Shown: positions 56,326-64,000 of the stretch, piece after piece
How the letters are laid out: the number at the start of each line of letters is the position of its first letter
How positions within the stretch are numbered: the first letter of the stretch is position 1
Source: Devosia ginsengisoli
GTDB lineage: Bacteria; Pseudomonadota; Alphaproteobacteria; Rhizobiales; Devosiaceae
Length of the DNA: 64,000 bases
Assembly: GCF_024707105.1 (NCBI RefSeq)
Contig: NZ_JANQAJ010000011.1
Location: 62,001 to 126,000, forward strand
Direction of reading: 5' to 3'
Made by a program: the position numbers and the translations under genes
Notes under the pieces: model-generated
The model's database searches: none
Told to the model about the DNA's origin: nothing
What the model saw: the letters and a program-made list of their open reading frames with translations, nothing else

Positions 56326-57156
56326 GTGACGGATTTTGCCCTCGGGCCCATGGCGCGCGCAGCCGGATACCGGCTGCGGGGGTATGATAGTATCGGCTCG
56401 ACCAATTCCGAGGCCATCGAGGCCGCCACTGCCGGTGATCCCGGCGGTATCTGGTTTGTCGCGCGACAGCAGACTGCAGGCAGGGGACGGCGCGGCCGGC
56501 AGTGGGAAAGCCCTTATGGCAACCTGGCCGCGACACTGCTGATTGTTCCAGAGGCCGATCCTACTCTGGCGGCGACGCTGGGCTTTGTGGCCGGCGTTTC
56601 CCTGAACTGCGCCCTTTCTGCCATCTTGCCCGGCGGGTTGGTCAAGATCGGTATCGATGGGGCCGACGCGTGGGAGGGTAAATCCCGCATCGCGCTCAAA
56701 TGGCCCAATGATGTTCTGGCAGATGGCGCCAAGCTGGCCGGCATCTTGCTCGAAGCCAGCAAGCTGCCCGATGGCCGCCATGCCATCGCGATCGGCTTCG
56801 GCGTCAATGTGGTTGCCGCGCCGCAGGGCCTGCCTTATCCCGCGACGAGCCTTGGCGATCTGGGTGTCAGCCGCAGCGCGGAGGATGTGTTCGAGGCGCT
56901 TGGCGATGCCTGGGTCGAAACCTTCGGCCTGTGGAACGAAGGCCGCGGCATTGGCGATGTGCTCAAGCATTGGCGGGCTTCTGCCGCCGGCATTGGCGCA
57001 CCGGTCGCGGTCAACCAGAACGGCGACGTGCTGCGTGGAATTTTTGAAACCATCGACGACGCGGGGCGACTGATCGTCCGCGCCGAAGACAACCGTCGCA
57101 TCGCGATCACTGCGGGTGACGTGCATTTTGGGGCAACGGCCAGCGCCCGAAGCTGA
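56326..57156 (+). CDS. birA: Biotin--[acetyl-CoA-carboxylase] ligase
   Basis: A 276-residue group I biotin protein ligase without the N-terminal DNA-binding domain of E. coli BirA. It activates biotin to biotinyl-AMP and attaches it to the biotin carboxyl carrier protein. The motif QQTAGRGRRGRQWES is the biotinyl-AMP-binding loop, with KWPNDVLADGAKLAGILLE as the second catalytic block and IGFGVNV following. The start is GTG 56326, immediately after the nuoN stop, so it is transcribed from the nuo operon, as in many alphaproteobacteria. Confidence 0.95.
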   Translation: MTDFALGPMARAAGYRLRGYDSIGSTNSEAIEAATAGDPGGIWFVARQQTAGRGRRGRQWESPYGNLAATLLIVPEADPTLAATLGFVAGVSLNCALSAILPGGLVKIGIDGADAWEGKSRIALKWPNDVLADGAKLAGILLEASKLPDGRHAIAIGFGVNVVAAPQGLPYPATSLGDLGVSRSAEDVFEALGDAWVETFGLWNEGRGIGDVLKHWRASAAGIGAPVAVNQNGDVLRGIFETIDDAGRLIVRAEDNRRIAITAGDVHFGATASARS

Positions 57157-57230
57157 CCACAACAATTGCGCAGGCGACCGGCGACCAAAGATCGCTCCGG
57201 CGGTTGCGCGCGAAAGGACTGAACTGACCC

Positions 57231-58904
57231 ATGGCTAAAAACCAAAGGGATGAACTCGTCTTCGTGCCGCTTGGCGGCGTCGGCGAGATCGGCATGAATA
57301 TGGGCGCCTACGGCTTCGGGCCGGAACGCTCGCGCAAGTGGATCGTGGTCGATTGCGGCGTGACCTTCGGTGGGCCGGACCTGCCGGGCATCGAGCTGAT
57401 CATGGCCAATCCCGAATTTATCGAGGAGCGCGCCGATGACGTGCTGGGCCTGATCCTCACGCATAGCCACGAAGACCATTACGGCGCCGTGCTCGACCTG
57501 TGGCCGGGTTTTGAAAAGCCGGTCTTCTGCACGCCGTTTACCGCCGCAATGCTGGCGGCCAAGCGGGCAGGGGATGGCATTGTCGAGAATGTCGATGTCA
57601 CCATCATGCGCCCGGGCAAGCCGTTTTCGGTCGGCCCGTTCACCATCGAGGCGATCAACGTCGCGCATTCGATTCCCGAATCCAACGCCCTGCTGATCAC
57701 GACGCCGATCGGTCGCGTGCTGCATACCGGCGACTGGAAGCTGGATCCGACGCCGGTCAGCAATGCACCGACCGATGTGGCGCGGCTGCAGAAGATCGGC
57801 GAGGACAGATCGACCCCGCTGGCGCTGATCTGCGACTCCACCAACGCGCTCAAGGATGGTGAAAGCCCCAGCGAAGCCGATGTTGCCGCCAATCTGGCCG
57901 CCATGATCGCCGAGGCGCCCAACCGCGTGGCCGTCACCACCTTCGCCTCCAATGTCGGGCGCGTCGTCTCCATTGTCCGTGCGGCCGAAAAGGCGGGCAG
58001 GCAGGTGGTCATGTCGGGACGCTCGCTGCACCGGATCATGGGCATTGCCAAGGAACTCGGCATGCTCGAAGGCTTGCCGCCGCTGCTCGACCAGGACGCC
58101 TACAAGACCATTGCGCGCAACAAGATCGTGCTGATCTGCACCGGCAGCCAGGGCGAGGCGCGCGCCGCTATCGCGCGGATCGCGCGCGGTGACCACCCGG
58201 TGATCGACCTCAATGCGGGGGATCGCATGATCTTCTCGTCCTGGGCCATTCCGGGCAATGAGCGCGAAGTCATCGATATTCAGAACCGGCTGATCGACAA
58301 GGGTGTTGAGGTCATCACTCAGAATGACGGCCTGGTCCACGTGACCGGCCACCCGCGTCGCGACGAGCTGCGCAAGCTTTATTCCTGGCTGAAGCCCGAA
58401 GTGCTGGTGCCTGTCCATGGCGAGGCGGTGCATCTGGAAGCCCATGCCAAGCTGGGCCGTGATTCCGGCATCCCCACGGTCTGCGAAGCGCGCAATGGCG
58501 ACCTGGTGCGGCTGTTCCCCGAGCCGATGGCCTTCCCGTCCGAAGTGCGCACCGGCGAGCTCTATCTCGATGGCCTGGTGCTGTGCACGCCCGAGGAATC
58601 GGGCGTCAAAGGCCGCCGCCGCCTGTCCTTCGGCGGGCATGTCGTGGTCAGCCTCTGCGTCAATGGTGGCGGCCAGGTCGTGTCAGGCCCCGATCTCGTC
58701 ATCGAGGGCCTGCCGGAGACCGAGGACGAGTCACTGGGTGAGCTGGTGGAAGACACCGTTGCAGGCGTGCTCAAATCCATGCCGCCCAAGCGCCGCAGCG
58801 ATACCGAGGTGCTGAACTCGGCTTTGTTCAAGGCGATCCGCAACGAGGTCAACGCCTATTGGGGGCGCAAGCCGAACGTTTCGGTCTTCGTGCATCGGGT
58901 CTGA
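57231..58904 (+). CDS. rnj: Ribonuclease J
   Basis: A 557-residue metallo-beta-lactamase/beta-CASP nuclease with 5'-exo- and endonuclease activity in RNA maturation and decay. The zinc-binding HSHEDH is at residues 78-83, with HSIPESNA, HTGDWKLD and the beta-CASP motifs (VTTFASNVGR, GSQGEARAA, HVTGHPRRDEL, VPVHGEAVHLEAHA) following in order. The C-terminal domain is present. It lies 74 bp after birA on the same strand, the common alphaproteobacterial order nuoN-birA-rnj. Confidence 0.97.
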   Translation: MAKNQRDELVFVPLGGVGEIGMNMGAYGFGPERSRKWIVVDCGVTFGGPDLPGIELIMANPEFIEERADDVLGLILTHSHEDHYGAVLDLWPGFEKPVFCTPFTAAMLAAKRAGDGIVENVDVTIMRPGKPFSVGPFTIEAINVAHSIPESNALLITTPIGRVLHTGDWKLDPTPVSNAPTDVARLQKIGEDRSTPLALICDSTNALKDGESPSEADVAANLAAMIAEAPNRVAVTTFASNVGRVVSIVRAAEKAGRQVVMSGRSLHRIMGIAKELGMLEGLPPLLDQDAYKTIARNKIVLICTGSQGEARAAIARIARGDHPVIDLNAGDRMIFSSWAIPGNEREVIDIQNRLIDKGVEVITQNDGLVHVTGHPRRDELRKLYSWLKPEVLVPVHGEAVHLEAHAKLGRDSGIPTVCEARNGDLVRLFPEPMAFPSEVRTGELYLDGLVLCTPEESGVKGRRRLSFGGHVVVSLCVNGGGQVVSGPDLVIEGLPETEDESLGELVEDTVAGVLKSMPPKRRSDTEVLNSALFKAIRNEVNAYWGRKPNVSVFVHRV

Positions 58905-58930
58905 GCGAGACGACTGCGGCAATAGGAAAC

Positions 58931-58958
58931 GGTCATTCCCGCTATCGCGGGGATGACA
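58931..58958. repeat. Short palindromic repeat GTCATTCCCGC...GCGGGGATGAC
   Basis: GTCATTCCCGC-TATC-GCGGGGATGAC is a near-perfect palindrome between rnj and the DUF1467 gene. A related unit lies at about 5555-5577. It belongs to a common class of short alphaproteobacterial intergenic palindromes. Confidence 0.65.
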
Positions 58959-58998
58959 TCGGGCGTATTGAACTCAGGTCGCAGCGAAAGGAAAAGCC

Positions 58999-59247
58999 AT
59001 GCAGATCGGCTCCATCATCGCCGTCTTCTTCGTCATGTGGTGGTTGACCTTTGTCACCGTGGCGTCGATCGGCAATCGCAGCCAGATCGAGGTTGGCGAG
59101 GTGACAAGCGGCACCGAGCCTGGGGCGCCCAGCGCGCCGCATCTGCTGCGACGGGTGCTGATTGCCACGGCCATTGCCATGGTGTTGACGGCGCTGCTGC
59201 TGTGGGGCCTTACCAACGAGACCCTGCATCACTACTGGAACCGCTGA
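58999..59247 (+). CDS. DUF1467 family membrane protein
   Basis: An 82-residue inner-membrane protein with two predicted helices (IGSIIAVFFVMWWLTFVTV and VLIATAIAMVLTALLLWGLT) separated by a short polar loop. This matches the DUF1467 family, which in alphaproteobacteria is regularly found between rnj and proS, as here. The function is unknown. The start ATG 58999 follows a GAAAGGAAA stretch. Confidence 0.88.
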   Translation: MQIGSIIAVFFVMWWLTFVTVASIGNRSQIEVGEVTSGTEPGAPSAPHLLRRVLIATAIAMVLTALLLWGLTNETLHHYWNR

Positions 59248-59254
59248 ACCAGTT

Positions 59255-59581
59255 TCAGCGCTTGCGCTTCGGCTTGCCCACGGCATGGGCATAGGCCATT
59301 TCCAGCGCCGCCTGCAAATCATCCTGGCTCGCCGCTGATAGTGTCGCCGTGGTCCAGCCCTGGCGGCCCCAACCATTGTCGATGGGTTTGAAGACCTCCG
59401 GAGCGAGCTGGCATTTGAATTCCTGCTCGTCCGGGGTGAACTTGAAATTGGCCGTGCGGCCAGCGGCATCCAGCGTCACGAAGATGCGATCGGCCTTGAA
59501 CGCCGCGCGATCAAAATGTGGTGCCTCGGTCGTTCCGGGCAGGGCCAGCGCCATGCGCCGCAGATAGGCTCCGTCAGCCAT
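59255..59581 (-). CDS. MmcQ/YjbR family protein
   Basis: A 108-residue protein with the MmcQ/YjbR fold (double-psi, CyaY-like). Recognisable segments are MALALPGTTEAPHFDRAAF, FVTLD and GWGRQGWTTATL. The start ATG 59581 has GGGAGG five bases upstream; a much longer frame continues upstream antisense to proS and is rejected. Members are often described as DNA-binding, but function is poorly established. It is convergent with the DUF1467 gene, with 7 bp between stops. Confidence 0.88.
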   Translation of the reverse strand: MADGAYLRRMALALPGTTEAPHFDRAAFKADRIFVTLDAAGRTANFKFTPDEQEFKCQLAPEVFKPIDNGWGRQGWTTATLSAASQDDLQAALEMAYAHAVGKPKRKR

Positions 59582-59628
59582 CGAAACCTCCCGCAATGCT
59601 CCGCTCGAACTTACCTTCGGTGTCCGAA

Positions 59629-59657
59629 ACAAAAAAGCGGGGCACAAAGGCCCCGCT
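59629..59657 (-). terminator. Rho-independent terminator on the minus strand upstream of mmcQ/yjbR
   Basis: On the minus strand AGCGGGGC-CTTTGT-GCCCCGCT is followed by TTTTTTG. No known minus-strand gene lies upstream of it (proS begins at 59909 on the plus strand), so it either ends an unannotated short RNA or insulates the mmcQ/yjbR gene. Confidence 0.75.
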
Positions 59658-59659
59658 GA

Positions 59660-59770
59660 AAAGAGTTTGTTCGACAATACGTTGGTCTTAGGCGCGCTAC
59701 GAAAGCGGCTGCCAACGCTCCTCCCTTGACGTTGTCGACGTCCGGCGGTTTGGGCCGCCTTTGTTTTATT
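59660..59770 (+). ncRNA. Candidate small RNA with a CTCCTCCC hairpin loop
   Basis: On the plus strand CAACG (59713-59717) and CGTTG (59730-59734) form a stem whose 12-nt loop is CTCCTCCCTTGA, an anti-Shine-Dalgarno sequence. A terminator-like stem GGCGG-TTTGGG-CCGCC (59744-59759) with TTTGTTTTATT follows 9 nt later. This layout matches the CUCCUCCC-loop class of alphaproteobacterial sRNAs (the cuckoo/alpha-r14 type), as I recall them. The 5' end is not defined and no promoter was identified. Confidence 0.5.
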
Positions 59771-59908
59771 GCGAGGGACCCTAACAACAAGAATTCGCCC
59801 TGTCACGTAGATTCTGCATGGCTTCCATGCTTGCATCGGATGGACGAGTAGGATTTGAGTGGGCATCAACAAAAGCCTCGAGTCGATTGACGTTTTCCCG
59901 GAGTTTAC

Positions 59909-61258
59909 ATGCGCCTGTCCCGCTATTTTTTGCCCGTGCTGCGCGACGTGCCCAAGGAAGCCGAGATCGTTTCGCATCGGCTGATGCTGCGCGCCGGCAT
60001 GATCCGCCAGCAGGCTTCCGGGCTCTATTCCTGGTTGCCGCTCGGCTACAAGGTGCTGATGAAGGTGCAGAAGATCATCGAGGAGGAGCAGAACCGCTCC
60101 GGCGCGATCCAACTGCTCATGCCCACCATCCAGTCGGCCGACCTGTGGCGCGAAAGTGGACGCTACGATGCCTATGGCAAGGAGATGCTGCGCATCGAGG
60201 ACCGGCATGAGCGGGAATTCCTCTATGGCCCGACCAATGAGGAGATGATCACCGACATCTTCCGGGCCTATGTGAAGTCTTACAAGGACCTGCCGCTGAA
60301 CCTCTACCACATCCAGTGGAAGTTCCGCGACGAGGTGCGGCCGCGCTTCGGCACGATGCGCTCCAGAGAATTCCTGATGAAGGATGCCTATTCCTTCGAC
60401 CTCAGCCAGGAGGACGCTGTGAAGGCCTACGAGCGCATGTTCGTGGCCTATATGCGCACCTATGCCCGCATGGGCCTGACGGCCATTCCGATGCGCGCCG
60501 ATACCGGCCCCATCGGCGGCGATCTCAGCCATGAATGGATCGTGCTGGCCGATACCGGCGAGAGCGCGGTGTTCTGCGACCGGCGCCTGCTGGACAAACC
60601 CATTCCCGGCCCCGACACCGATTTCCGTGGTGACCTCAGGCCGATCTTCGAAGATTGGACCTCGCTCTATGCGGCGACCGAGGAAATGGTCGACATGGCC
60701 GAATATGAAGCCGCCGTGCCCGAGGAATTCCGGGTTTCGGCGCGCGGCATCGAAGTCGGCCATATTTTCTACTTCGGCACCAAGTATTCCGAACCCATGA
60801 AGGCGACCGTGACCGGTCCCGACGGGAAGGAAATCACGGTACATATGGGGTCTTACGGTATCGGGCCGACCCGCCTGGTTCCGGCGCTGATCGAGGCGTT
60901 CCACGACGATGCCGGCATTATCTGGCCGGTCAGCGTGGCGCCGTTCGAGGCCGTGCTGATTAATCTGAAAGCTGGCGATGCGGCCTGCGACGCGGCCTGC
61001 GACAAGCTCTGTGCCGAGCTGGAAGCGGCAGGCATCGACATGCTCTATGACGATCGCGACCAGGGCGCGGGTGCCAAGTTCACCACGGCGGACCTGATCG
61101 GCATTCCCTACCAGATCATCCTGGGGCCGCGCGGCCTGGCCGCGGGCGAGGCCGAGATCAAGCATCGCAAGACCGGCGAGCGCGAGACGCTGCCGATCGC
61201 CGATGCCGTGGCGCGGCTCAAGGGCCTTATCGAACCGCAGCGAAAGACCGACATTTGA
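59909..61258 (+). CDS. proS: Prolyl-tRNA synthetase (short bacterial type)
   Basis: A 449-residue class II aminoacyl-tRNA synthetase lacking the editing insertion, the alphaproteobacterial short form. Class II motifs are visible: motif 1 in [19 protein letters not shown], motif 2 in [25 protein letters not shown] and motif 3 in [10 protein letters not shown]; the C-terminal anticodon-binding domain follows. It attaches proline to tRNA-Pro. Start ATG 59909 has CGGAG upstream. The stop overlaps the lolC/E start. Confidence 0.97.
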   Translation: MRLSRYFLPVLRDVPKEAEIVSHRLMLRAGMIRQQASGLYSWLPLGYKVLMKVQKIIEEEQNRSGAIQLLMPTIQSADLWRESGRYDAYGKEMLRIEDRHEREFLYGPTNEEMITDIFRAYVKSYKDLPLNLYHIQWKFRDEVRPRFGTMRSREFLMKDAYSFDLSQEDAVKAYERMFVAYMRTYARMGLTAIPMRADTGPIGGDLSHEWIVLADTGESAVFCDRRLLDKPIPGPDTDFRGDLRPIFEDWTSLYAATEEMVDMAEYEAAVPEEFRVSARGIEVGHIFYFGTKYSEPMKATVTGPDGKEITVHMGSYGIGPTRLVPALIEAFHDDAGIIWPVSVAPFEAVLINLKAGDAACDAACDKLCAELEAAGIDMLYDDRDQGAGAKFTTADLIGIPYQIILGPRGLAAGEAEIKHRKTGERETLPIADAVARLKGLIEPQRKTDI

Positions 61259-62640
61259 CCGATACGGCGCCGCCTCTGCTGAACAAGGGCACGCGCGCCT
61301 TTTCGCGCTTCGAGTGGATGATCGCGGGGCGCTATCTGCGCGCGCGCCGCAAGGAGGCGTTCATTTCGGTGATTGCCAGCCTCACCATGGTGGGCGTCGC
61401 CATCGGCGTGGCGACGCTGATCGTCGTCATGTCTGTCATGAACGGGTTCCGCGCGGAGCTGCTGACCAAGATCCTTGGCCTCAACGGCCATTTCACAGCC
61501 TACCCGATCGAGCGCGAATTCACCGACTACAAGGAAACCGTGGCGGCACTGGAACAGGTCGATGGGGTGAGCTTCGCGGTCTATTTCGTCGAAGGCCAGG
61601 TGCTGGCATCGGGGCAGGGCAGCTCCACTGGCGTGACCGTGCGCGGCATGGACGAGGAAAATCTCAAGAAGCTCAAGCTGCTCTACAACGCCGCCGAACA
61701 GGGCGGCTGGGACGAGTGGGACGAGAGTCGTGGCGTGGGCATTGGCTATCGCTTGGCGCAGACGCTGGGCGTATCGCTGGGCGACCAGGTGCAGATTATC
61801 AATCCCAATGGCGCGATGACGCCGTTCGGTTCGACACCGCAGATCAAGTCCTATCCGGTCAATGTCATCTTCGACCTCGGCATGGTCGAGTTCGACAGCT
61901 TCTTCATGTATATGCCGCTCGAGCCGGCGCAGGACTATTTCAAGCTGACCGAGGAGGTTCTGAAGCCGGGCGTGGAACTGCCCAGGGCCGGTCCGCTTGA
62001 CCCGCCACTGACGAACGAGCAGCTCGAGCAATACTACGACACGGTCGGCCAGGCGACGGCCGCGGAAATCTTCATCGACGATCCCGACAATATCACGGTG
62101 ATGCGCCAGCGCCTGCAGGCCGATCCATCGGCGCGCCCGCTGATCCTCACCGACTGGCAGCAGCGCAACGAGACATTCTTCTCGGCGCTGCAGGTGGAAA
62201 GGGTGGTTATGTTCACCATCCTGTCGATGATCATCCTCGTGGCGGCGTTCAACATCATTTCCAGCCTGATCATGCTGGTGAAGGACAAGAGTTCGGACAT
62301 TGCCGTGCTGCGCACCATGGGGGCCACACGTGGCTCCATCATGCGTATCTTCTCGATCACGGGCACGACAATTGGCGTTATCGGTACGCTGAGCGGCGTG
62401 GTGCTGGGGCTGATCGTGGCGGCCAATGCCGAGCCCCTGCGGGCCTTCGTGTCGAATACGCTCGGCGTGGCCATCTTCCCGCCGGAAGTGTTCTTCCTGT
62501 CCTCGCTGCCGTCCAAGACCGATCCGGTGGAAGTGGCGGTGGTGGTGTGCCTGGCTTTGGGCCTGAGCTTCCTTGCCACGCTCTATCCGGCCTGGCGTGC
62601 CGCCCAATACGATCCGGTCGAGGCCCTGCGTTATGAGTAA
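61255..62640 (+). CDS. lolC: Lipoprotein-releasing ABC transporter permease (LolC/E family)
   Basis: A 461-residue inner-membrane permease with four transmembrane helices and a large periplasmic domain, typical of LolC/LolE. The N-terminal [21 protein letters not shown] and [20 protein letters not shown] are family signatures; the last three helices occupy residues about 320-455. With LolD it extracts lipoproteins from the inner membrane for delivery to LolA. The start is TTG 61255, overlapping the proS stop. Alphaproteobacteria often have a single LolC/E-type permease, so C versus E cannot be assigned. Confidence 0.94.
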   Translation: MTDTAPPLLNKGTRAFSRFEWMIAGRYLRARRKEAFISVIASLTMVGVAIGVATLIVVMSVMNGFRAELLTKILGLNGHFTAYPIEREFTDYKETVAALEQVDGVSFAVYFVEGQVLASGQGSSTGVTVRGMDEENLKKLKLLYNAAEQGGWDEWDESRGVGIGYRLAQTLGVSLGDQVQIINPNGAMTPFGSTPQIKSYPVNVIFDLGMVEFDSFFMYMPLEPAQDYFKLTEEVLKPGVELPRAGPLDPPLTNEQLEQYYDTVGQATAAEIFIDDPDNITVMRQRLQADPSARPLILTDWQQRNETFFSALQVERVVMFTILSMIILVAAFNIISSLIMLVKDKSSDIAVLRTMGATRGSIMRIFSITGTTIGVIGTLSGVVLGLIVAANAEPLRAFVSNTLGVAIFPPEVFFLSSLPSKTDPVEVAVVVCLALGLSFLATLYPAWRAAQYDPVEALRYE

Positions 62641-63319
62641 GCCGCATCTGGTTCTGACCGACGTTCACCGCCATTACGGGCAGGGCGAGAGCATTGTCCG
62701 CGTGCTGGAAGCGGCCAACCTGACCGTCAACAGCGGCGAGCTGGTGGCGCTGGTGGCGCCGTCGGGCGCCGGCAAATCCACGCTGCTGCACCTGTCAGGT
62801 CTGCTCGAAAGCCCACAATCCGGTGAAGTCGCCATCATGGGCATTCCGACCAGCAAGCTCGGCGATCGCGGCCGCACGCAATTGCGGCGCTCTACGGTGG
62901 GCTATGTCTATCAGTTCCACCACCTGCTGCCGGAGTTTACGGCGCTCGAGAATGTCACCATGCCGCAGCTTATCGCGGGCAAGTCCCAGGCGGATGCTGA
63001 TCGACGCTCGATGGAGCTGCTGGAACTGCTGGGCGTGGCGCCACGGGCCAGCCATCGGCCGGCGGAACTGTCGGGCGGTGAGCAGCAGCGCATCGCCATC
63101 GCTCGGGCCGCCGCCAACCATCCCAAGGTGATCCTGGCCGACGAGCCGACCGGCAATCTGGACCCGGAAACCAGCGACGTGGTGTTCGCGGCTTTGGCCA
63201 ACCTGATCAAGAATGAAGGTGCCGCCGCACTCATCGCCACGCATAACCATGACCTGGCGCGGCGGGCCGACAGGATCGTGACGCTCAAGAGCGGATTGGT
63301 CGTCGATCACACTTTGTGA
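62633..63319 (+). CDS. lolD: Lipoprotein-releasing ABC transporter ATP-binding protein
   Basis: A 228-residue ATPase partner of LolC/E. Walker A is APSGAGKST, the Q-loop [13 protein letters not shown], signature [14 protein letters not shown], Walker [13 protein letters not shown] and the switch His in ATHNHDLA. The Lol motif-like segment around the Q-loop fits LolD. ATG 62633 overlaps the end of the permease gene by 8 nt; the frame upstream is rejected. Confidence 0.96.
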   Translation: MSKPHLVLTDVHRHYGQGESIVRVLEAANLTVNSGELVALVAPSGAGKSTLLHLSGLLESPQSGEVAIMGIPTSKLGDRGRTQLRRSTVGYVYQFHHLLPEFTALENVTMPQLIAGKSQADADRRSMELLELLGVAPRASHRPAELSGGEQQRIAIARAAANHPKVILADEPTGNLDPETSDVVFAALANLIKNEGAAALIATHNHDLARRADRIVTLKSGLVVDHTL

Positions 63320-63367
63320 TCGAACCGACAGGGCGCATTGCGGGTTCTCCTAGCGAGGAGGAGTGCA

Positions 63368-63445
63368 ATGACCCTGCTGATGATCATCGTAACCATGGTC
63401 ATTGTGGCGGTACTGACGATAAACCGCCGCCACAGGCATCATTAG
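63368..63445 (+). CDS. Candidate 25-residue single-span membrane microprotein
   Basis: A frame from ATG 63368 to TAG 63443-63445 has a strong ribosome-binding site (GGAGG, 6 nt upstream). The product, starting MTLLMIIVTMVIVAVLTI, is one hydrophobic helix followed by a basic tail NRRHRHH, so it would sit in the inner membrane with the C-terminus in the cytoplasm. It lies 48 bp after lolD and its stop overlaps the HIT gene stop on the other strand. Function unknown. Confidence 0.55.
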   Translation: MTLLMIIVTMVIVAVLTINRRHRHH

Positions 63446-63858
63446 AGCGCCGCGGCGATATCCTTGGCCAGTGCCGCCAGATCGGCGTCATCGGCCTTGC
63501 CGCCGCCATGGGCGCCGAGGGCAGTGCCCTCATAGACCGGAATGACGTGGAAGTGCAGGTGGAACACCGTCTGGCCAGCCGGTGCCTCGTTGAACTGGGC
63601 GAGGCGGATGCCGTCGGCGCCGGTAGCCTGTTTGACCGCCTTGGCGACTTTCTGCACTAGCGGGATCACCGCAGCCAAAGCCGCCGGATCGGCGTCGAGC
63701 AGGTTGCGCGAAGGCGACTTGGGTACGATCAGCGTGTGGCCGCGCGACTGGGGGAAGATATCCATCATCACCAGAGCGCTCTCGTCCTCATAGACCCGGT
63801 GAGCCGGGATTTCGCCGCGCAGGATCTTGCCGAAGATATTGGACGGATCGTAGCTCAT
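63442..63858 (-). CDS. HIT family nucleotide hydrolase
   Basis: A 138-residue histidine-triad protein of the Hint/HinT group. The HxHxH signature with catalytic residues is HLHFHVIP (His100, His102, His104), preceded by GHTLIVPK and FNEAPAGQTVFH. Such enzymes hydrolyse AMP-lysine-like phosphoramidates. Start ATG 63858. The downstream end overlaps the microprotein stop on the opposite strand. The next minus-strand gene ends four bases upstream of this start. Confidence 0.95.
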   Translation of the reverse strand: MSYDPSNIFGKILRGEIPAHRVYEDESALVMMDIFPQSRGHTLIVPKSPSRNLLDADPAALAAVIPLVQKVAKAVKQATGADGIRLAQFNEAPAGQTVFHLHFHVIPVYEGTALGAHGGGKADDADLAALAKDIAAAL

Positions 63859-63861
63859 GGG

Positions 63862-64000
63862 TCACTCCGCCGGCTGGGAAAGGTCCGGCTGCTCCTTCTG
63901 GAAGAAACGGAAACGGAAATAATTGAGCACGGCCAGCCCGGTCAGGGTGACCGGCACATAGCGGAAGCCGCGGCGGATGAAGAATAGTGCAATGCTGACC
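63862..64000 (-). CDS. C-terminal fragment of a membrane protein (runs off the right edge)
   Basis: On the minus strand, a frame enters at the window edge and stops at TGA (63864-63862). It reads VSIALFFIRRGFRYVPVTLTG, then AVLNYFRFRFFQKEQPDLSQ and PAE. It looks like the cytoplasmic tail and last transmembrane segment of a small inner-membrane protein. Its stop lies 3 nt before the HIT gene start, so the two probably form an operon. Identity cannot be decided from 45 residues. Confidence 0.5.
   Translation of the reverse strand, partial: VSIALFFIRRGFRYVPVTLTGLAVLNYFRFRFFQKEQPDLSQPAE

Noticed and set aside
59255..61165. A 636-residue minus-strand frame antisense to proS
   Set aside because: Only its last 108 residues are a real gene (MmcQ/YjbR, with its own ribosome-binding site). 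The rest is the complement of proS codons.

Overview
The window is a GC-rich chromosomal segment from an alphaproteobacterium, most likely of the order Hyphomicrobiales and plausibly Devosia-like. This rests on several features: a LexA of the alphaproteobacterial type with GTTC-N7-GTTC operators, a NuoE subunit with a long Ala/Pro/Lys-rich tail, RNase J followed by a DUF1467 protein, a short-form ProRS next to lolCD, and RpoH-type promoters (CTTG-N17/18-CYTATNT) before lon and clpP. It is mostly housekeeping DNA. I see no prophage, integrase, insertion sequence or CRISPR array.

Layout. 1-3.9 kb: a sugar-acid locus with an SMP-30/lactonase, a KDPGal aldolase and a KDGal kinase on the minus strand, divergent from an IlvD/EDD dehydratase that carries a frameshift. 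4-5.5 kb: a GFA-family protein and a tandem pair of Ala-rich Imm-5-like proteins. 5.7-12.3 kb: cspA, lexA with two SOS boxes, a GGDEF protein, a DEAD-box helicase and parE. 12.5-19.1 kb is the most accessory stretch: a small secreted protein, a palindromic repeat, a YadA-like trimeric autotransporter with an overlapping exported protein, an ABC-F ATPase behind a leader-peptide/hairpin region, two tandem PilZ proteins and a higBA toxin-antitoxin pair. 19.2-27.7 kb: glnA/glnB with a sigma-54-like promoter, tRNA-Leu, tig, nnrD, a YCII protein, clpP and clpX. 27.9-32.9 kb: two divergent citrate-synthase-family genes, one fused to a DNA-binding-like N-terminus, then ornithine cyclodeaminase and arginase divergent from an Lrp regulator. 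33.1-41 kb: lon, a Tet-like MFS pump, HU, tRNA-Val, tRNA-Asp, an exported MsrA and two outer-membrane beta-barrel proteins. 41.2-56.3 kb: the complete nuoABCDEFGHIJKLMN operon for complex I, followed by birA, rnj and a DUF1467 gene. 59.2-64 kb: mmcQ/yjbR, an intergenic region with a candidate CUCCUCCC-loop small RNA, proS, lolC/E, lolD, a 25-residue membrane microprotein, a HIT hydrolase and the C-terminus of a membrane protein.

How the parts work together. Complex I occupies one 15-kb operon whose genes overlap or nearly abut. ClpP, ClpX, Lon and trigger factor form a protein-quality set, with heat-shock-like promoters at clpP and lon. GlnB and GlnA handle nitrogen assimilation. The arginase and ornithine cyclodeaminase genes form an arginine-to-proline route, probably controlled by the divergent Lrp protein. 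Two genes, the dehydratase and nuoL, each carry one single-base frameshift. Because nuoL is otherwise intact inside a perfect operon, base-level sequence error is a serious explanation for both.

The most interesting candidates for undescribed biology are the attenuator-like leader before the ABC-F gene (15160-15348), the CTCCTCCC hairpin RNA before proS (about 59660-59770), the membrane microprotein at 63368-63445, the HTH-citrate synthase facing a normal citrate synthase, the tandem Imm-5-like pair, and several families of palindromic intergenic repeats. All functional calls come from reading the sequence and recalling families; no database search was run.
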